Of a DNA stretch of 64,000 nt, positions 26,336 to 37,035 are shown piece after piece. The notes below the pieces were generated by a model. That model did no database searches. It was not told the DNA's origin and saw only the letters and a program-made list of their open reading frames with translations. Positions within the stretch are counted from its first letter, which is position 1, and each line of letters opens with the position of its first letter. The DNA lies in assembly GCA_014549065.1 (NCBI GenBank), contig JACDOX010000327.1, forward strand, positions 375,257-439,256, written 5' to 3'. This DNA comes from Cardinalis cardinalis (lineage: Eukaryota > Chordata > Aves > Passeriformes > Cardinalidae). Both the position numbers and the translations under genes were made by a program.

Positions 26336-27472
26336 TTCTGGTGTGACAGACTCCTGAGAGTGAGCACAGGGTCAGCCCAGGAGCAGCATAATCCCAGTGT
26401 TGCAGCTGAGTTTAGTGGGGAAATGCTGCAGACCCTGCCCCGAGCTGGGGCAGTGATGTCTTCTGGACTCAGCCTTGGTGTGCTTGTGCTAAAATCACAA
26501 TTCTTGTATATTTGTGCTATTTTTTTGGGATCTCCTTTGGGGTAACTCGTTATTTTAAAAACACACTTGGCCACCTCACAGCTGGCTATTCCTGTGGGGA
26601 TATTCCCTGGATATTCCTGTGGAGAGACCAGCAGTGTTCTGCTGTGGGGAACAGACTGGCTGTGAGACAATTCCCAGAAAGGCATCATCCCAAACCTAGG
26701 CAATTGATTTTTTTTTCCCCTTGCCTTTAAAAGCAGATCTACAAGATAAAAAAATTTGCACCACTGAAATACAGATTATAGTTGTCATATTTTATAAATA
26801 CCAAGATGTTAACGAAACAGAAAGTTTAAAGGGAACAGACATTGGTTTTGAAATAGGGGGCACAGATTTTTAGGCCGAGACTTGTGGTTGTTTTCACGTC
26901 TGTAATGTCTCAGGGTAGAGACTGAGTAGAAGTCTATAAAAGTCTGGGCCACCTCAGTGCAACGGTAAGTCGGGGCCTTTAGTGATATAGTGAGGCCAGA
27001 ATGAGGATTTTGGTGGGGGGTTTCACAAAACAGTGGAGCATGGAGAACATGCAGGGCAGTAAAAGGATGTTTCACACAGTACTACCAAGGCTGCTCATGC
27101 CAGGAGAGCTCTGCAGACCCCTTGGCTGGTCACAAACATGGATTAATTTTCATGTTGTTTACTTAGGTTTCGTCTTTATGCCCAAAGCAAAGGGATCTCC
27201 TTCCTGGAAGATCGCTGTGGACAGAGTGACCCGAACAGGACAGTCCTTTACGGCGGCTGGAGCCAGGAGTGAGGAATCTCACCGCAGCTCTGTTCCACAG
27301 CCTGAGCTTGCTGCCAGCGCAGATGGTGTCAGGGCGGTCCCAGCCGCGCCGCGGCGGCCGCCGGCTCCGGGCAGCGCGGGCCCGCCGCTCTCCCGTTNCC
27401 GGAGCGGGCTCCGTGGGCCGGGCCGGGCCCGCAGCCGCTCCCGGCGCGGGGCCCCGTGCTGGTGCCGCCGCC

Positions 27473-27621
27473 TCAGTCCGTGCGGGTGAGCCCCAGACGC
27501 TTGCGGATGAAGGCGGCGATCAGGCGCTGCGGCCGCTGCTGGTACTCCCACAGCACCTCGTGGGACGCCCGGATCTGGTCCCCCTCCAGCCGGTCCAGCA
27601 GCGCCACNCACACGACGGCGG
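27473..27621 (-). CDS. UPP2: UPP2 terminal exon
   Basis: On the minus strand the acceptor is tttccccgcag. Two bases complete the split Ala codon, then 48 codons and TGA follow. It encodes AVVCVALLDRLEGDQI and EYQQRPQRLI, family signatures near the C-terminus, and ends RLGLTRTD. An N at 27608 falls in a TGN codon that is Cys in the family. Confidence 0.95.
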
Positions 27622-30600
27622 CTGCGGGGAAACGGAGCGCGGTCAGCTCCCGGCCCGGCTCGGCCCCGCCGGGCCCTCACGGCCNCTCCTGCTCGGCCCT
27701 CACGGCCGGAGCCGCGGCTCCGCTGCCCCCAGCCCCTCAGGGNCTGCGGCGGCACGGCCCGGACGGGGCCAGGCGGGGCGTGAAGGGGGCAAGCTGTTGG
27801 TTTGTCCAGCACGCACTCAGGTCTCCTAATGCNCGCTTGGGTTTTACTGAACTATGAAATTTGCTATAGTGTTCTTTTCTAGATAAAATCATTGAGGATG
27901 TGTGCTTGGCCCTTTGACACAGAACAGGACCCTTAGAGGGGGTTTAGCCTGTGTGTGTGGGGGAGGTGGAAGCGACAAGACTCACCTTTGAGGCCACACA
28001 GTCCACACAGGGCAGCAAATGCAGTGGACTCCATCTCAATATTCCTCACTCCGGCCTCATAAGCCCTCCTTAAGTACTCCAACTTTTTTTCACTGGAAAA
28101 AGAGCATAATGCACCATCTAATCTCCCCTGACCTGGAAAGGAAGCAGAGAACTGTCACTGTTGGCCTTGCANGGTGTTGTGGAGCACAGTTGCAAATGGG
28201 AAGTCCAGCAGTGCCCGCATTTTAGCTGAGGCCCACAAAGTTCTCCTTTGAGTAGCTGGTTATTTCGTATTCCCCTCAGTGTTAAAGCCAGCGAGATGCG
28301 TCTCCATATAGGGGAAAGAATGACGCAGGTTTCAACATTGGTAAATGATGGAGTCGGCCCTCAGGTGGGAGGTACCAGCGGATGCTGTGCTCTGTGGGGA
28401 CAGGCCATTGCTGCATATCAGCTGTGAAGGTCTGCCAGGTTAAACCCCAAAAATGCCAACGGGCTGCAGAAGAGGTGCAACGAGCTGTGCAGAATGGGAA
28501 CACTGAGGAGAGGAAATCCCTTTAATGTGGGTTTAGTTTTTCTGCAGGGGCTGCTGTGGGTGGAGGCTGGAGCTGCTGGCAGAGGCATTCCTGGTGTGGG
28601 CAGCGCTGGTGTGGTTGGGCAGCTGGTCCCAGGGCACTGGTGTTCCCCTACTGCAGCTCCAGGTACTGCTGCAGGCAGGACTAACACTGTTCAGTGAGGG
28701 CAGCCATCCCGACCCTCTCCTCTAACCGCTGCAGGGGCTCTGGCTGTCCTGCTGTGTGCTCAGAGCAGACCTGTGCCTCATGCAGCTCCTCCTCTCACAC
28801 TGTCTGAAGGCCCTGGGGCAGGCAAACGCTCACCTGTGGCTGGCCAGCCTGGGCCGCCCTTCAGTTTATTGCTGCTCCTACTTTAATCCTCTCAAATGGC
28901 TTTTTGTTTAAATAAAATATGGACTTGAGCAATACACAGATGGCTGCATCTGCAAGCAGATCTAAAGGTTTATAAATAGTCCTCAGATTATTAATTCTTC
29001 ATTTATTATGTTTCGTCTACTCTGCAATCAGCATTTAATTTTGCAAAGGAAATGGTTCCAGAGTAACCAAAGTTTGTTTATGGAAATCTCACAGGCAACC
29101 TAATGTTTTCCTAGTGTTTGGTAGTTCTGAAGTGACAGTCTTGCTGTAGGGGAGCAGCTTGGTGGCAAACTCAGCAAGGTGCAAGCAGCGGTACTGTGTG
29201 TTCTGAGAGTGCCTCCTGCTCTGCCTGGGCCCCCCAGCACCACGTGGGTCTCTGCCTGCAGCCCTTCTGGGGCCTGGGTTCCCTGGACAGCTTTGTCCAT
29301 GGAGGAGTAGAAAGACTTGGCATTATGCGTGGTGAGGAAGGACAGACAAAGCTGGTTTTACCTTCGTAGAAGTCGTAGGTGCACATGGTATGGCCAATGA
29401 GCGTGGGGAAGTCGGGAATGTCCCTGCTGCAGGCGAGCAGCTCCTCCGCGAGGTCCTTGTCCAGCTCGGTGCTCCGCACCACCACATCGCCCAGCACCAC
29501 CTGCTCAAAACGTGGCTGGAAGGAGGAGTCCACGGCCGTGTCAGTGATCACAACAGACCCAGCCTCGATCCCTGTGGAAATGGAAGCTGAGCTTGCCAGA
29601 GCTCATAACACCTGTGTCCTGCTGCCAAACCTCAGCACAACAGGAAAATCTCAATACATCTTTGTGTGCTTGCAGGGCTCTCTTCAGTGACTAAAGAAGA
29701 TGTCAGAGAATAATTGAAATTCATGAAGTAGCACGGATGTACAAGTAAAATATACAGAATNAGCACCAGGTAGGTGATTGTGAGAATGTGCTGAGTGACA
29801 GGAGTTTAGCTGCTTCTGGCTTGCAGGGAGCGTGTACCCCCTAGCAGCTTGTGCAGGGATGGGCAGCACCACTACCTCAGCCAGGAGACAGGGATTCATT
29901 TGGGTCACCTCTAATCCATGTTTTCTGTTTGGAAAGTGACACATGGCTGTAGTGGAATCAAGTACACTCTGAGAGTGTGCACTCTGCCAAACCAGTCGCT
30001 ACGAGTTGTCTGGGTTTGACCCAAAACAAAATACCATGATGGATATTTAGAGACCTGGAAAAATGCTAAAGTTCAGAGCTGCATGACCTATTGCTGAGAG
30101 TTCTTTTTAATAATAGCTGTTTTGCTCTGAAGAAAGACCATGAATTGCCTACCTAAGCCCCCAGAAGTACCGATGCGTATAATAGTAACGTCCCGGCATT
30201 TTGCGTGGTGCAGCAGTTTGATCAGCTCATGAAGCATAATGGAAATGGAAGGGATGCCCATTCCATGCTGTTGGAAGGAGAGAAAAGAGAAACATCAGTC
30301 CATGAGGCTGTGGCAGGTGACAGGTACATGACTGCAACAAGCTCAGGGTTATGCTGTGGCCTTTTCTGCTGATGATACCAACAGCAATTTTTTTGAGGGG
30401 GAAGAGACATCTTGGGGTCTTTTTAGTCTGTCCAGGTGAGGTGTCTAACCTCTTCTCCTCCCCTCAATACTTTAAAGGTTCTTCAAGTTAGTAGAGCTGG
30501 TGTTCATCCCTGGGGACGCTGTGTGGGCACACAGATGGTGCCTGTCCTCAAGGAAGGTCCACAAATACATCCCAACATCTGAATGCTCCCAGACCTTCCC

Positions 30601-33600
30601 CATGCATTGCCAANGCTTACACCATGTGCTGACTCACACTTTGCTGTGTCCTGCTTGTGCTCTGGGAGTGGTGAATTTCAGTGAGAACAACCTGAGCCTT
30701 CACTTCTCCATGTGCCTTCCAGCCTGCCCTCCCCCAAACTGGAGCATCTCTGCGACATTGCTGGGCACAATGGACAATGGAAGGGTTTGTGTCCCTCGGT
30801 GAGGACAGGCTTCAGGGTCAGGTGTTTGCTGCATGCCTTGCAGGCTGCCTGTCCCTCTTCCTGGCTGACATTCCCTGCCCTGCTGCCCGTCTGTCCCCAG
30901 CCCCTGCCTGGCTACCAGCTCCCCNCTGGTGGCCCTGGCTTGTTCTCATCCTCCAGGGACAGTGCTGCCCCACTCCCATCTCTGCTGCTGCTCCCAGGGC
31001 TGATGTTCTGCAGGCCTGGAGCTGCTGGGGCTTCTGCTGCATCTGCCCAGTGCTCTGTTGCTTGGTCATCTGTCTTCTGCTCCATTGCTAGACCAAGATC
31101 ATTTTTTTAGCTTAACTTTTAAGTACAAAAAGTATTTGGTGCTGTGGAGTTTGGTTTTTCCTCTTGAAATGCCTCACATTTTTTTGGTTTTGCTATCACG
31201 TTCAAAAACCTGAAGGAAACATGGATGGAAGCTCCATTGATTAAGGTACAGCCAGTTTTTGTGTTGCTTTGTCTCCTTTCTCTTTGCTGTGAGAACAATG
31301 CTCTGTTTGCCTTGTATCATGTTTTAAATATGAAACCTTTTTGTGTGTTGTTATTCTGGAACATCAGCCTGGCTTATTCACCAATGCCTGAAAAATTAAT
31401 TCCCATTGTAAATATTCAGAGCTGGAATCTGTGTTCCTGCCTTTGTATGTTTGAGCTCAGTTGTGTTTCTAAGCAACTTGCAGAAATGTGATGTTGGCAG
31501 CAGCTCTGCATGATGCTTCTCAGGGCGGCCATGTGCTCTGTCCTGTGTCCCCTTCTGCACCGACCAAAGCTGGTGCATGGCCACAAGCTCAGTGAGGGTT
31601 TGCTTCTGGCTGTGTCACTGCTGCTGCCAGGCTGGGGAACAGCAAATCTTGTGGCAGTTCTCCCCCTTGGATCCTCTCAGATTGATTCCCTCAGGCTTGA
31701 TTCCCTTGGTCAGGATTCGTTTGGTTTTTTCAGAGGGACAAAACATGAGCTNTGTTGTGAGTGATTCCATCTGCTGTGAATCACACTTCAGACTAATCTT
31801 GTGCCTGAAGAAATGGTGTCAGGACCAAACTTTTGGGTGTGAGTGCTCCCCAGCACAGCCTGTGTTGCTTTTTGCTTTGTTCAGTGCCAAAAATCCTGCT
31901 CTAAAAGAATAATTAATAATAAGGCCAGCTTTTCCTTTTAGAGCTGGTATCAGTGTAATACTCCCAGCAGCATTTCATAGTTATGTGTGGTGAGAAGTGG
32001 TTTTGCTTCCCAAACTGAGCTGAGCAGAGCATGTGCATGTCTGTTGTTGATGTGGCCCTTTCCAAATGGAGAGTGCAGGTGCNGGGGAATGCTATTGAAA
32101 CTGGAGCAGCTTTGCCATGGCTGAGGTTGTACTGGTGCTAGTGGCTGAACAGTGAAGAGAGGAAAAAGCTCTGCTGGTGGGTGCTGGGGGAGGCGAGGGC
32201 ACGTAGGGAGAGGTCGTGCCAGCCCCGTCCCTGTGCAGGGCAGACGATCCCTGTGCTGTGGGACAGCAGCCCTGGGGCCCGAGAGCGCGCACAACTCACG
32301 CTGATGGAGAGCACGGGCCCTGCCCGGTACATGGCGTAGCGGTCCGACCCCGCGCAGATGTCAGCCACGTCCTCCCCGGCAGCCGCCAGCCCCAGCTCCC
32401 GCTGCATGAACTGCGCAAACGCCCGCATCCTGTTGGGGCTGCCGCCAACGCAGACGAACTGGAATGAAACACCAGCGTGTTGGTACTGAGCTAGAACAGG
32501 TACCCCCAGTCAGCCTGAATGTGGCGGTGGTGGCTGTGCCAGGCACATCTTCCCAGAGAAAGCAGCGGGATGCTGCTTCCTCACCATCNGTCAAGGGACA
32601 TTGGAACACCTGAGGGTCAAAAAACCCAGGCTGTCACTCTGGCAGGATGGTGACTACCCTGGGTCTGGGCAGCCATACAGCTGCACATACTTGAGTATCA
32701 GTCCTAGGCAAGAAAAATCTAAAATAATTTCACAAATTTGAGCTGGTACGATCACCACTGATAGCAAAGCAACCCCAGATGTTGGAGGAGCTCATTGGTT
32801 AATTTATTCTATGAACAACGCTGACTGCAATTAGTGAGCACTGCTGATGGCACAGAGGCCATAAAGTCAGGGGGTAAAAAGGACAAATTTTACATATTAA
32901 AGGAAAATATGCTATCTGAGGGTAGGAGGAGGGTGAGAGTGCAGCTGCCAGGGCAGTGCTGATCCTGCTGCCAGGGTGCAGGGCACAGGAGCCCACACTG
33001 TGCTGTACAAGGCTGCTCCAGCCCTGGGCACTGAGGCTCTTCCCCCCACAACTAGGAGAAGACTGGTTCGAAATTAAAGAGGATGCCATCGTGACAAGTC
33101 AGTTTTGACAGCAAGTCTCAGCCAAAACTGATATGACATTCTCTTTCCCTTGTCTTCAGTAGATGATAATCAAGATTCTTTGGACAAATGCCTCTTCTNT
33201 CTGTCCTCCAAGATGGGGCCAACATTAAATCAGGTTTTACAGAGCTNCAGGTTTTTAAAAAGATAATTTTCTGTTGTGGTTTCTGCCCAAAACAAACAAA
33301 GACAGACAACCTCCTTGCCCAGGCTGCTTTGCCTGTGGAGTCCCTTAGCTGAGCAGCCAGATCCCACCCCACGGGAGCTCTGGCAGCAGTGGGGCCCAGC
33401 ATGGGCTGGCAGCACCGTGGGATGCACAGCTGCAGAGCCTGTGCAGGGGGGAGCTGCTGCCTCGCTTTTGGACCTGCTCTTTACCTTTATGTCCCCAAAC
33501 ATTGCTGGCAGGTTGTGTGTCTTCGTTCCCAAGTCCAGGTGGTACAGGACATCCTCCTCCATCAGGTCCAGGTGTGGGTTTTTAACAAGGACAAGCCCAC

Positions 33601-34217
33601 TCCTGCAGGGAGACAACAAAGAGATCGGTTGGGGCACCAGGCAGTGNCCACAGGGAGGGGGACAGGGAGAAGAGGGGCACAGGGCAGCCTGGAAGCTCCA
33701 CAGGGGTACACACAGCCCTGGTGTTGGACAAGGGATGGCACAGGGACAAGGGACAAGCCAGCGGTGTGTGGTGTTTGGACCAGCTGTCTTTCTGCTCCAG
33801 GTAACCCCTTTGACATGTCTGTTATTATATCTATGTATTTGGCAAAAAATATGTCTCAGTATTTATNGATTTGTCAATGGCTACCTTAGCTCTTTCCTTC
33901 ACTGGGTTTTGCCAGCAATGCCCAGGGGTGATATACTGTGCTATTTTCTATGTGAAAGTTTATTAAGCTCTTAGCAAATCAGGATTTCACACTTGTCCCA
34001 AATNACTGCCTGGCAGGGTGAGTGCAGACACTGCAGGCAGCCAGAGGCCAGCTTGCTGTCCNTTTCCACCTGCTGTAAGAGATGGGAAACAGCTAACAGT
34101 GGAGGTTACTCTTATAAATGAGGCTTNAATGAAACCCAGAGAACATTTTTCTTCTCTTATTAAAACAGATTCAGATGTTCCCGTTACTCACCCCGAGTAA
34201 CCTGTTGTTTCGGTCAT
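27473..34217 (-). CDS. UPP2: Uridine phosphorylase 2 (7 coding exons)
   Basis: UPP2 reversibly converts uridine and phosphate to uracil and ribose-1-phosphate in the cytosolic pyrimidine salvage pathway. Seven minus-strand exons join in phase to 307 residues (human about 317) from an ATG at 34215-34217 to a TGA at 27473-27475. It is a member of the nucleoside phosphorylase NP-I (PNP_UDP) fold. Visible motifs are: GGSPNR with Arg58 (phosphate); ICAGSDRYAMY with Arg88; HGMGIPSISIMLHELIKLL; RIGTSGGLG with Arg132 and Thr135 (phosphate); FYEGQGR with Phe207, Gln211 and Arg213 (uracil); NIEMEST with Glu242, Met243 and Glu244 (ribose). Residues such as RSTELDK and PTLIGHTMCTYDFYEG favour UPP2 over UPP1. 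Unlike human UPP2, the position of Cys102 is Ala90 here. The gene looks functional. The first coding exon has a good acceptor and an open frame upstream of its ATG, so an extended N-terminus is possible. Confidence 0.95.
27622..27985 (-). other. UPP2 intron
   Basis: A 364-base intron, very GC-rich beside the terminal exon. Nothing else is seen. Confidence 0.85.
27986..28132 (-). CDS. UPP2: UPP2 exon with uracil- and ribose-site residues
   Basis: The minus-strand acceptor is ctttccag and the donor is AAAG|gtgagt. The exon begins with the end of a split Gly codon, then QGRLDGALCSFSS, and continues through AGVRNIEMESTAFAALCGL. It supplies Gln211 and Arg213 (uracil) and the EMES ribose-binding motif. 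All 48 codons are open. Confidence 0.96.
28133..29361 (-). other. UPP2 intron
   Basis: A 1.2-kb intron with AT-rich sequence near 28.9-29.1 kb. There is no supported feature. Confidence 0.85.
29362..29571 (-). CDS. UPP2: UPP2 central exon
   Basis: The minus-strand acceptor is atttccacag and the donor is GAAG|gtaaaa. The exon has 69 codons between split Gly codons on both sides. It encodes SVVITDTAVDSSFQPRFEQV, then RSTELDKDLAEELL, then PTLIGHTMCTYDFYE. This exon best separates UPP2 from UPP1. Confidence 0.96.
29572..30152 (-). other. UPP2 intron
   Basis: A 0.58-kb intron with no supported feature. Confidence 0.85.
30153..30267 (-). CDS. UPP2: UPP2 exon with phosphate-site Arg/Thr
   Basis: The minus-strand acceptor is ttccaacag and the donor is TTAG|gtaggc. 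There are 38 codons plus one base of a split Gly. It encodes HGMGIPSISIMLHELIKLLH and then RIGTSGGL, almost identical to mammalian UPP1 and UPP2. Confidence 0.96.
30268..32299 (-). other. UPP2 intron
   Basis: A 2.0-kb intron of unique sequence. No repeat or exon is supported. Confidence 0.85.
32300..32458 (-). CDS. UPP2: UPP2 exon carrying the redox-switch region
   Basis: The minus-strand acceptor is tttcattccag and the donor is AGC|gtgagt; 53 codons, phase 0 to 0. It begins FVCVGGSPNR and includes ICAGSDRYAMYR. The Cys codon (TGC, plus-strand 32354-32356) matches human Cys95. The codon matching human Cys102 reads GCC, Ala (plus-strand 32333-32335). Confidence 0.96.
32459..33484 (-). other. 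UPP2 intron
   Basis: A 1.0-kb intron with no supported feature. Confidence 0.85.
33485..33602 (-). CDS. UPP2: UPP2 N-terminal exon 2
   Basis: The minus-strand acceptor is ctccctgcag and the donor is AAG|gtaaag. One base completes a split Gly codon and 39 codons follow. It includes VLVKNPHLDLMEEDVLYHLD and then TKTHNLPAMFGDIK, matching the human UPP2 N-terminal region. Confidence 0.95.
33603..34191 (-). other. UPP2 intron
   Basis: A 0.59-kb intron. The part beside the exon (33.64-33.77 kb) is purine-rich with loose GGGACA-type repetition. Confidence 0.8.
34192..34217 (-). CDS. UPP2: UPP2 first coding exon (MTETTGYS)
   Basis: An ATG at 34215-34217 opens eight codons plus two bases of a split Gly, with donor GG|gtgagt. 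The residue count from Met to the conserved VKNP is within one of that from human Met12. The exon itself probably extends to 34251, where a strong minus-strand acceptor (tttttggcag) sits. The 33 bases between are open in the same frame, so translation could start further upstream. Confidence 0.75.
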
Positions 34218-36877
34218 AGCGGCTCCGCCGGAGTCAGCTGAAAGCAATACCCTGCCAAAAAGGTAAGGAAAACACTGCCTGTGTTCTCAGCTGTCGAGGT
34301 TTAGAGCTCAGAAGAGGTTTCAAGGGGCTCTGCAGGGGGTTAAATACCTCCTGTGCTTTGTGCAGCTCCCAAGGTCAATGATGGCCAGTCCCCACCGCCC
34401 GCTCCTGCGTGCCAAGGTTCCTCCTGGGCTGGCATGGTTCCNCCCAGACTGGCTCTTTGGGCAGATGCGTCACCAATACCCTTGACTGGTGGCCCTGGGG
34501 CCAGTGACCTGCTGACCCTCTGGTGACGTTGTGCCCTCTGGCTGGTGGGGAGGGCACCGGGCACGTGGCTGCACATGTGCACCCTGGGGAGATGGTTTGT
34601 CCAAGCAGGATGTTGCTATGCTCCCACCTCGGGCTGTGTTTCCTTGGCCCTGAGGACTGAAGGACGCTGACAGGCTGGCCACTGCTTCTGGCCTGGACAC
34701 TTCTGCCCNCTGAGCCATTCTCTGGCCCCAGTAGGTGCAAATCCAAAACGTCCCTGCAATTGTCTGGGGTGCACAAAACCGGAATTTGGGCTGTAGCCAA
34801 CCTCCAGCCCTGCTCAGAACAGCTCCTGGACCACCAGGCTGGCCTGAGGGGGCTAATTTCCCTCTCAGCAATGCCCAGACAGCACTCACTGTTGGCTCTC
34901 ATGGTCCACCCAGCCCCGTCTCAGCCCAGGAGCCTGTCAGAACAGTGCTCTGTGTGCCAGGGCCAGGCTTGCACGGNTCCCCGGGACAGGGCAGTCCAGG
35001 GCAGCCAGAGTGCTTGTGGGACTGTGGGATGAGCGTGTGATGCTCCTGCAGGAGTAGGAGGAGACTGGACATACTGGTCCTGCTTCCTGTCCCACCAACA
35101 GGAGACACTGCCCTGGAAGGTATTTCAGGCAGCTGCTGGAGGGGCAGAATCTGGCATTTGCTGTTGGCCTCTGGGAATTGTCAATGGAAGCTCTGATAAT
35201 TAGAGAAGGCATAGGTAATTATTGAGTGAAAGCACATTGTGTGGGGCTCACTTGCACCCTGCATTCAGGCAGTGACGTGATGCTGCTTTCCTAATGGGGA
35301 GGGACAGAAATTGTTGTAACTGAGGAAGTCTTTCCCTGAGCAAATGCCCATTTTGCTACCCAAATTTACTTTAAATTGCAAAACCCTGGATAAAAATAAG
35401 CAAACACTGCAAGCCAGTGGCCTGGGAACATGCAAATTGTGTACCTTGCCCAAGATAGGGTCAGGATAGCTCTGAGAAGGGGAAGGAGCTGAGCTCTCAG
35501 GGATATTTCAGGCTTGCTGGAGTCATACCAAGGCAGGCTGGAAGGATTTCTCTGCTCTGATGAAGTTCTNCCTCCTTGGATGCTGTTCACATATGCCTGC
35601 CAAAAATGACTTATTACTGATGCTCCATAGCACTCCTGAAGAATGAGGATCTGGAGACTCTTCTGCCTTTCTGAAAGCACCAGATTTCTGTGAGGGGCAC
35701 AGAAAAAGTTTCCTTGGGGCTGCACACACTTTCTGCCTGCTGAAGTGTGATTACTGTGGTTTCAGGGGCACAGCAGATTGTGCAGTGGGCTCCATGCAGA
35801 GCTTCCAGTCGTGTCCAGTGAGAGTTACCTGATCTGGGGAACAGAAGCAGAAGGTTTGCTGCTGTTTGCCAGAGGTGGCTGGTAGTACTCTGGGGGAGGT
35901 GGGACCAGGCTGAGGCTTCCTGTGGATTCTCCTCCTCCTCTGGTCTTATTTGGTTGGAGGAACATGAGGCTCTGGCCCTGCACCCACCTCCAGCATGGCT
36001 GGGCAGGGCTTTCATCAGGGATGAAAGGGTTCAGCAGAATGGTGGATGGATGTGTGGACAGATGGACAGACAGCTGGACACCTGAGTGACTCTGTGGCAG
36101 GGCGTGAGTGTTCCCACGTGCTGCCTGGGCTGGTAAAGGCAGTGCTTCCTTGTCTCCCCTTTCTCTGCCTCCCTTCCATGGCAGAGTATTTCTGGGCATA
36201 CGGGGAAGGTCCACNTCTGCATGGTTCAAGCCATCCCATGATAAAACAATTTTCCCAAGCATATGGACAAATTCTTAAATATTTTCTTGTGAAAAATAGT
36301 GTTCCAGCACAAGCAGCTGGGACATCCCTGCCTGGTGGTCAGCAAAGCCCCTGCCCTGCCCTGCTGCAGCCTCTGCCCCTGGTGTGCTCGGTCCCAGGCA
36401 GGGACCTCCCCTGTGCTGGCAAAAGGGGCTAGATTTTGGAGGGTGTTCCTGCTGAGTGAGCAGGGACAGAGTCCCCTGGAGCCACAGCTCTATCTGGAAT
36501 GTCAGGCTGAGAACTGGTGGGCAAGCAATGTTCCTACGGTGTTTGTCCCTGCTGTGCCCAAGGTAAAAGGAGCCAGGGTGTTCTGTTTAAGTAAACATGA
36601 TTGCACCAAGGGAAATGGTTAGATTGTGCTTTTGACTTCCCAGAAGTGACGTTGAAGAGAAGGGACAGCAGCCATCACCATGGCCATTCAGGTTTCAGGG
36701 CCTGTCTGGCTCAGGTCAGCTCCCTGCCTGGCCAGTATGAGCAGTCCCTCACCTTTGGTTCCTATGTCCATGATTATTTTTCCCATGGTTGTTCTTTGGG
36801 ATGGCTTTCAGTAAATCCCAAACTGAAATGTGGCTGTTCTTTTCCTACCTCTCCTGCTTTCCATGGCAGAGGCTGCA

Positions 36878-36945
36878 GAATGGAATGGAATAGAATAACA
36901 TGAATAGAATAGAGTAGAATAGAATAGAATAGAATAGAATAATGG
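36878..36945. repeat. (AGAAT)n microsatellite
   Basis: A run of AGAAT pentamers with a few substitutions (GGAAT, AGAGT). It lies directly beside a CR1 remnant whose 3' tail would sit here, so it probably grew from the CR1 tail repeat. Confidence 0.9.
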
Positions 36946-36977
36946 ACTAGGACAGGATAAAATACTAAAATAAAATG

Positions 36978-37035
36978 CTTTCAGTTGAAAAGGACCTGCA
37001 GTGCTGATCTAGCTCAGCTGCCTGCCTGTTTCTCT
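36978..37035 (-). repeat. Old CR1 3' remnant
   Basis: TTCAGTTGAAAAGGACCTGC followed by CAGTGCTGATCTAGCTCAG and CTGCCTGCC matches the reverse complement of the CR1 3' end. The copy is short and diverged. Confidence 0.6.

Larger units (their letters stand above)
25706..27472. other. Tail-to-tail interval between CCDC148 and UPP2
   Basis: This stretch contains the inferred 3' UTRs of two convergent genes. AT-rich sequence around 26.05-26.35 kb carries the candidate poly(A) hexamers of both. Near UPP2 (27.3-27.47 kb) the sequence becomes very GC-rich and is probably UPP2 3' UTR. Confidence 0.7.
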
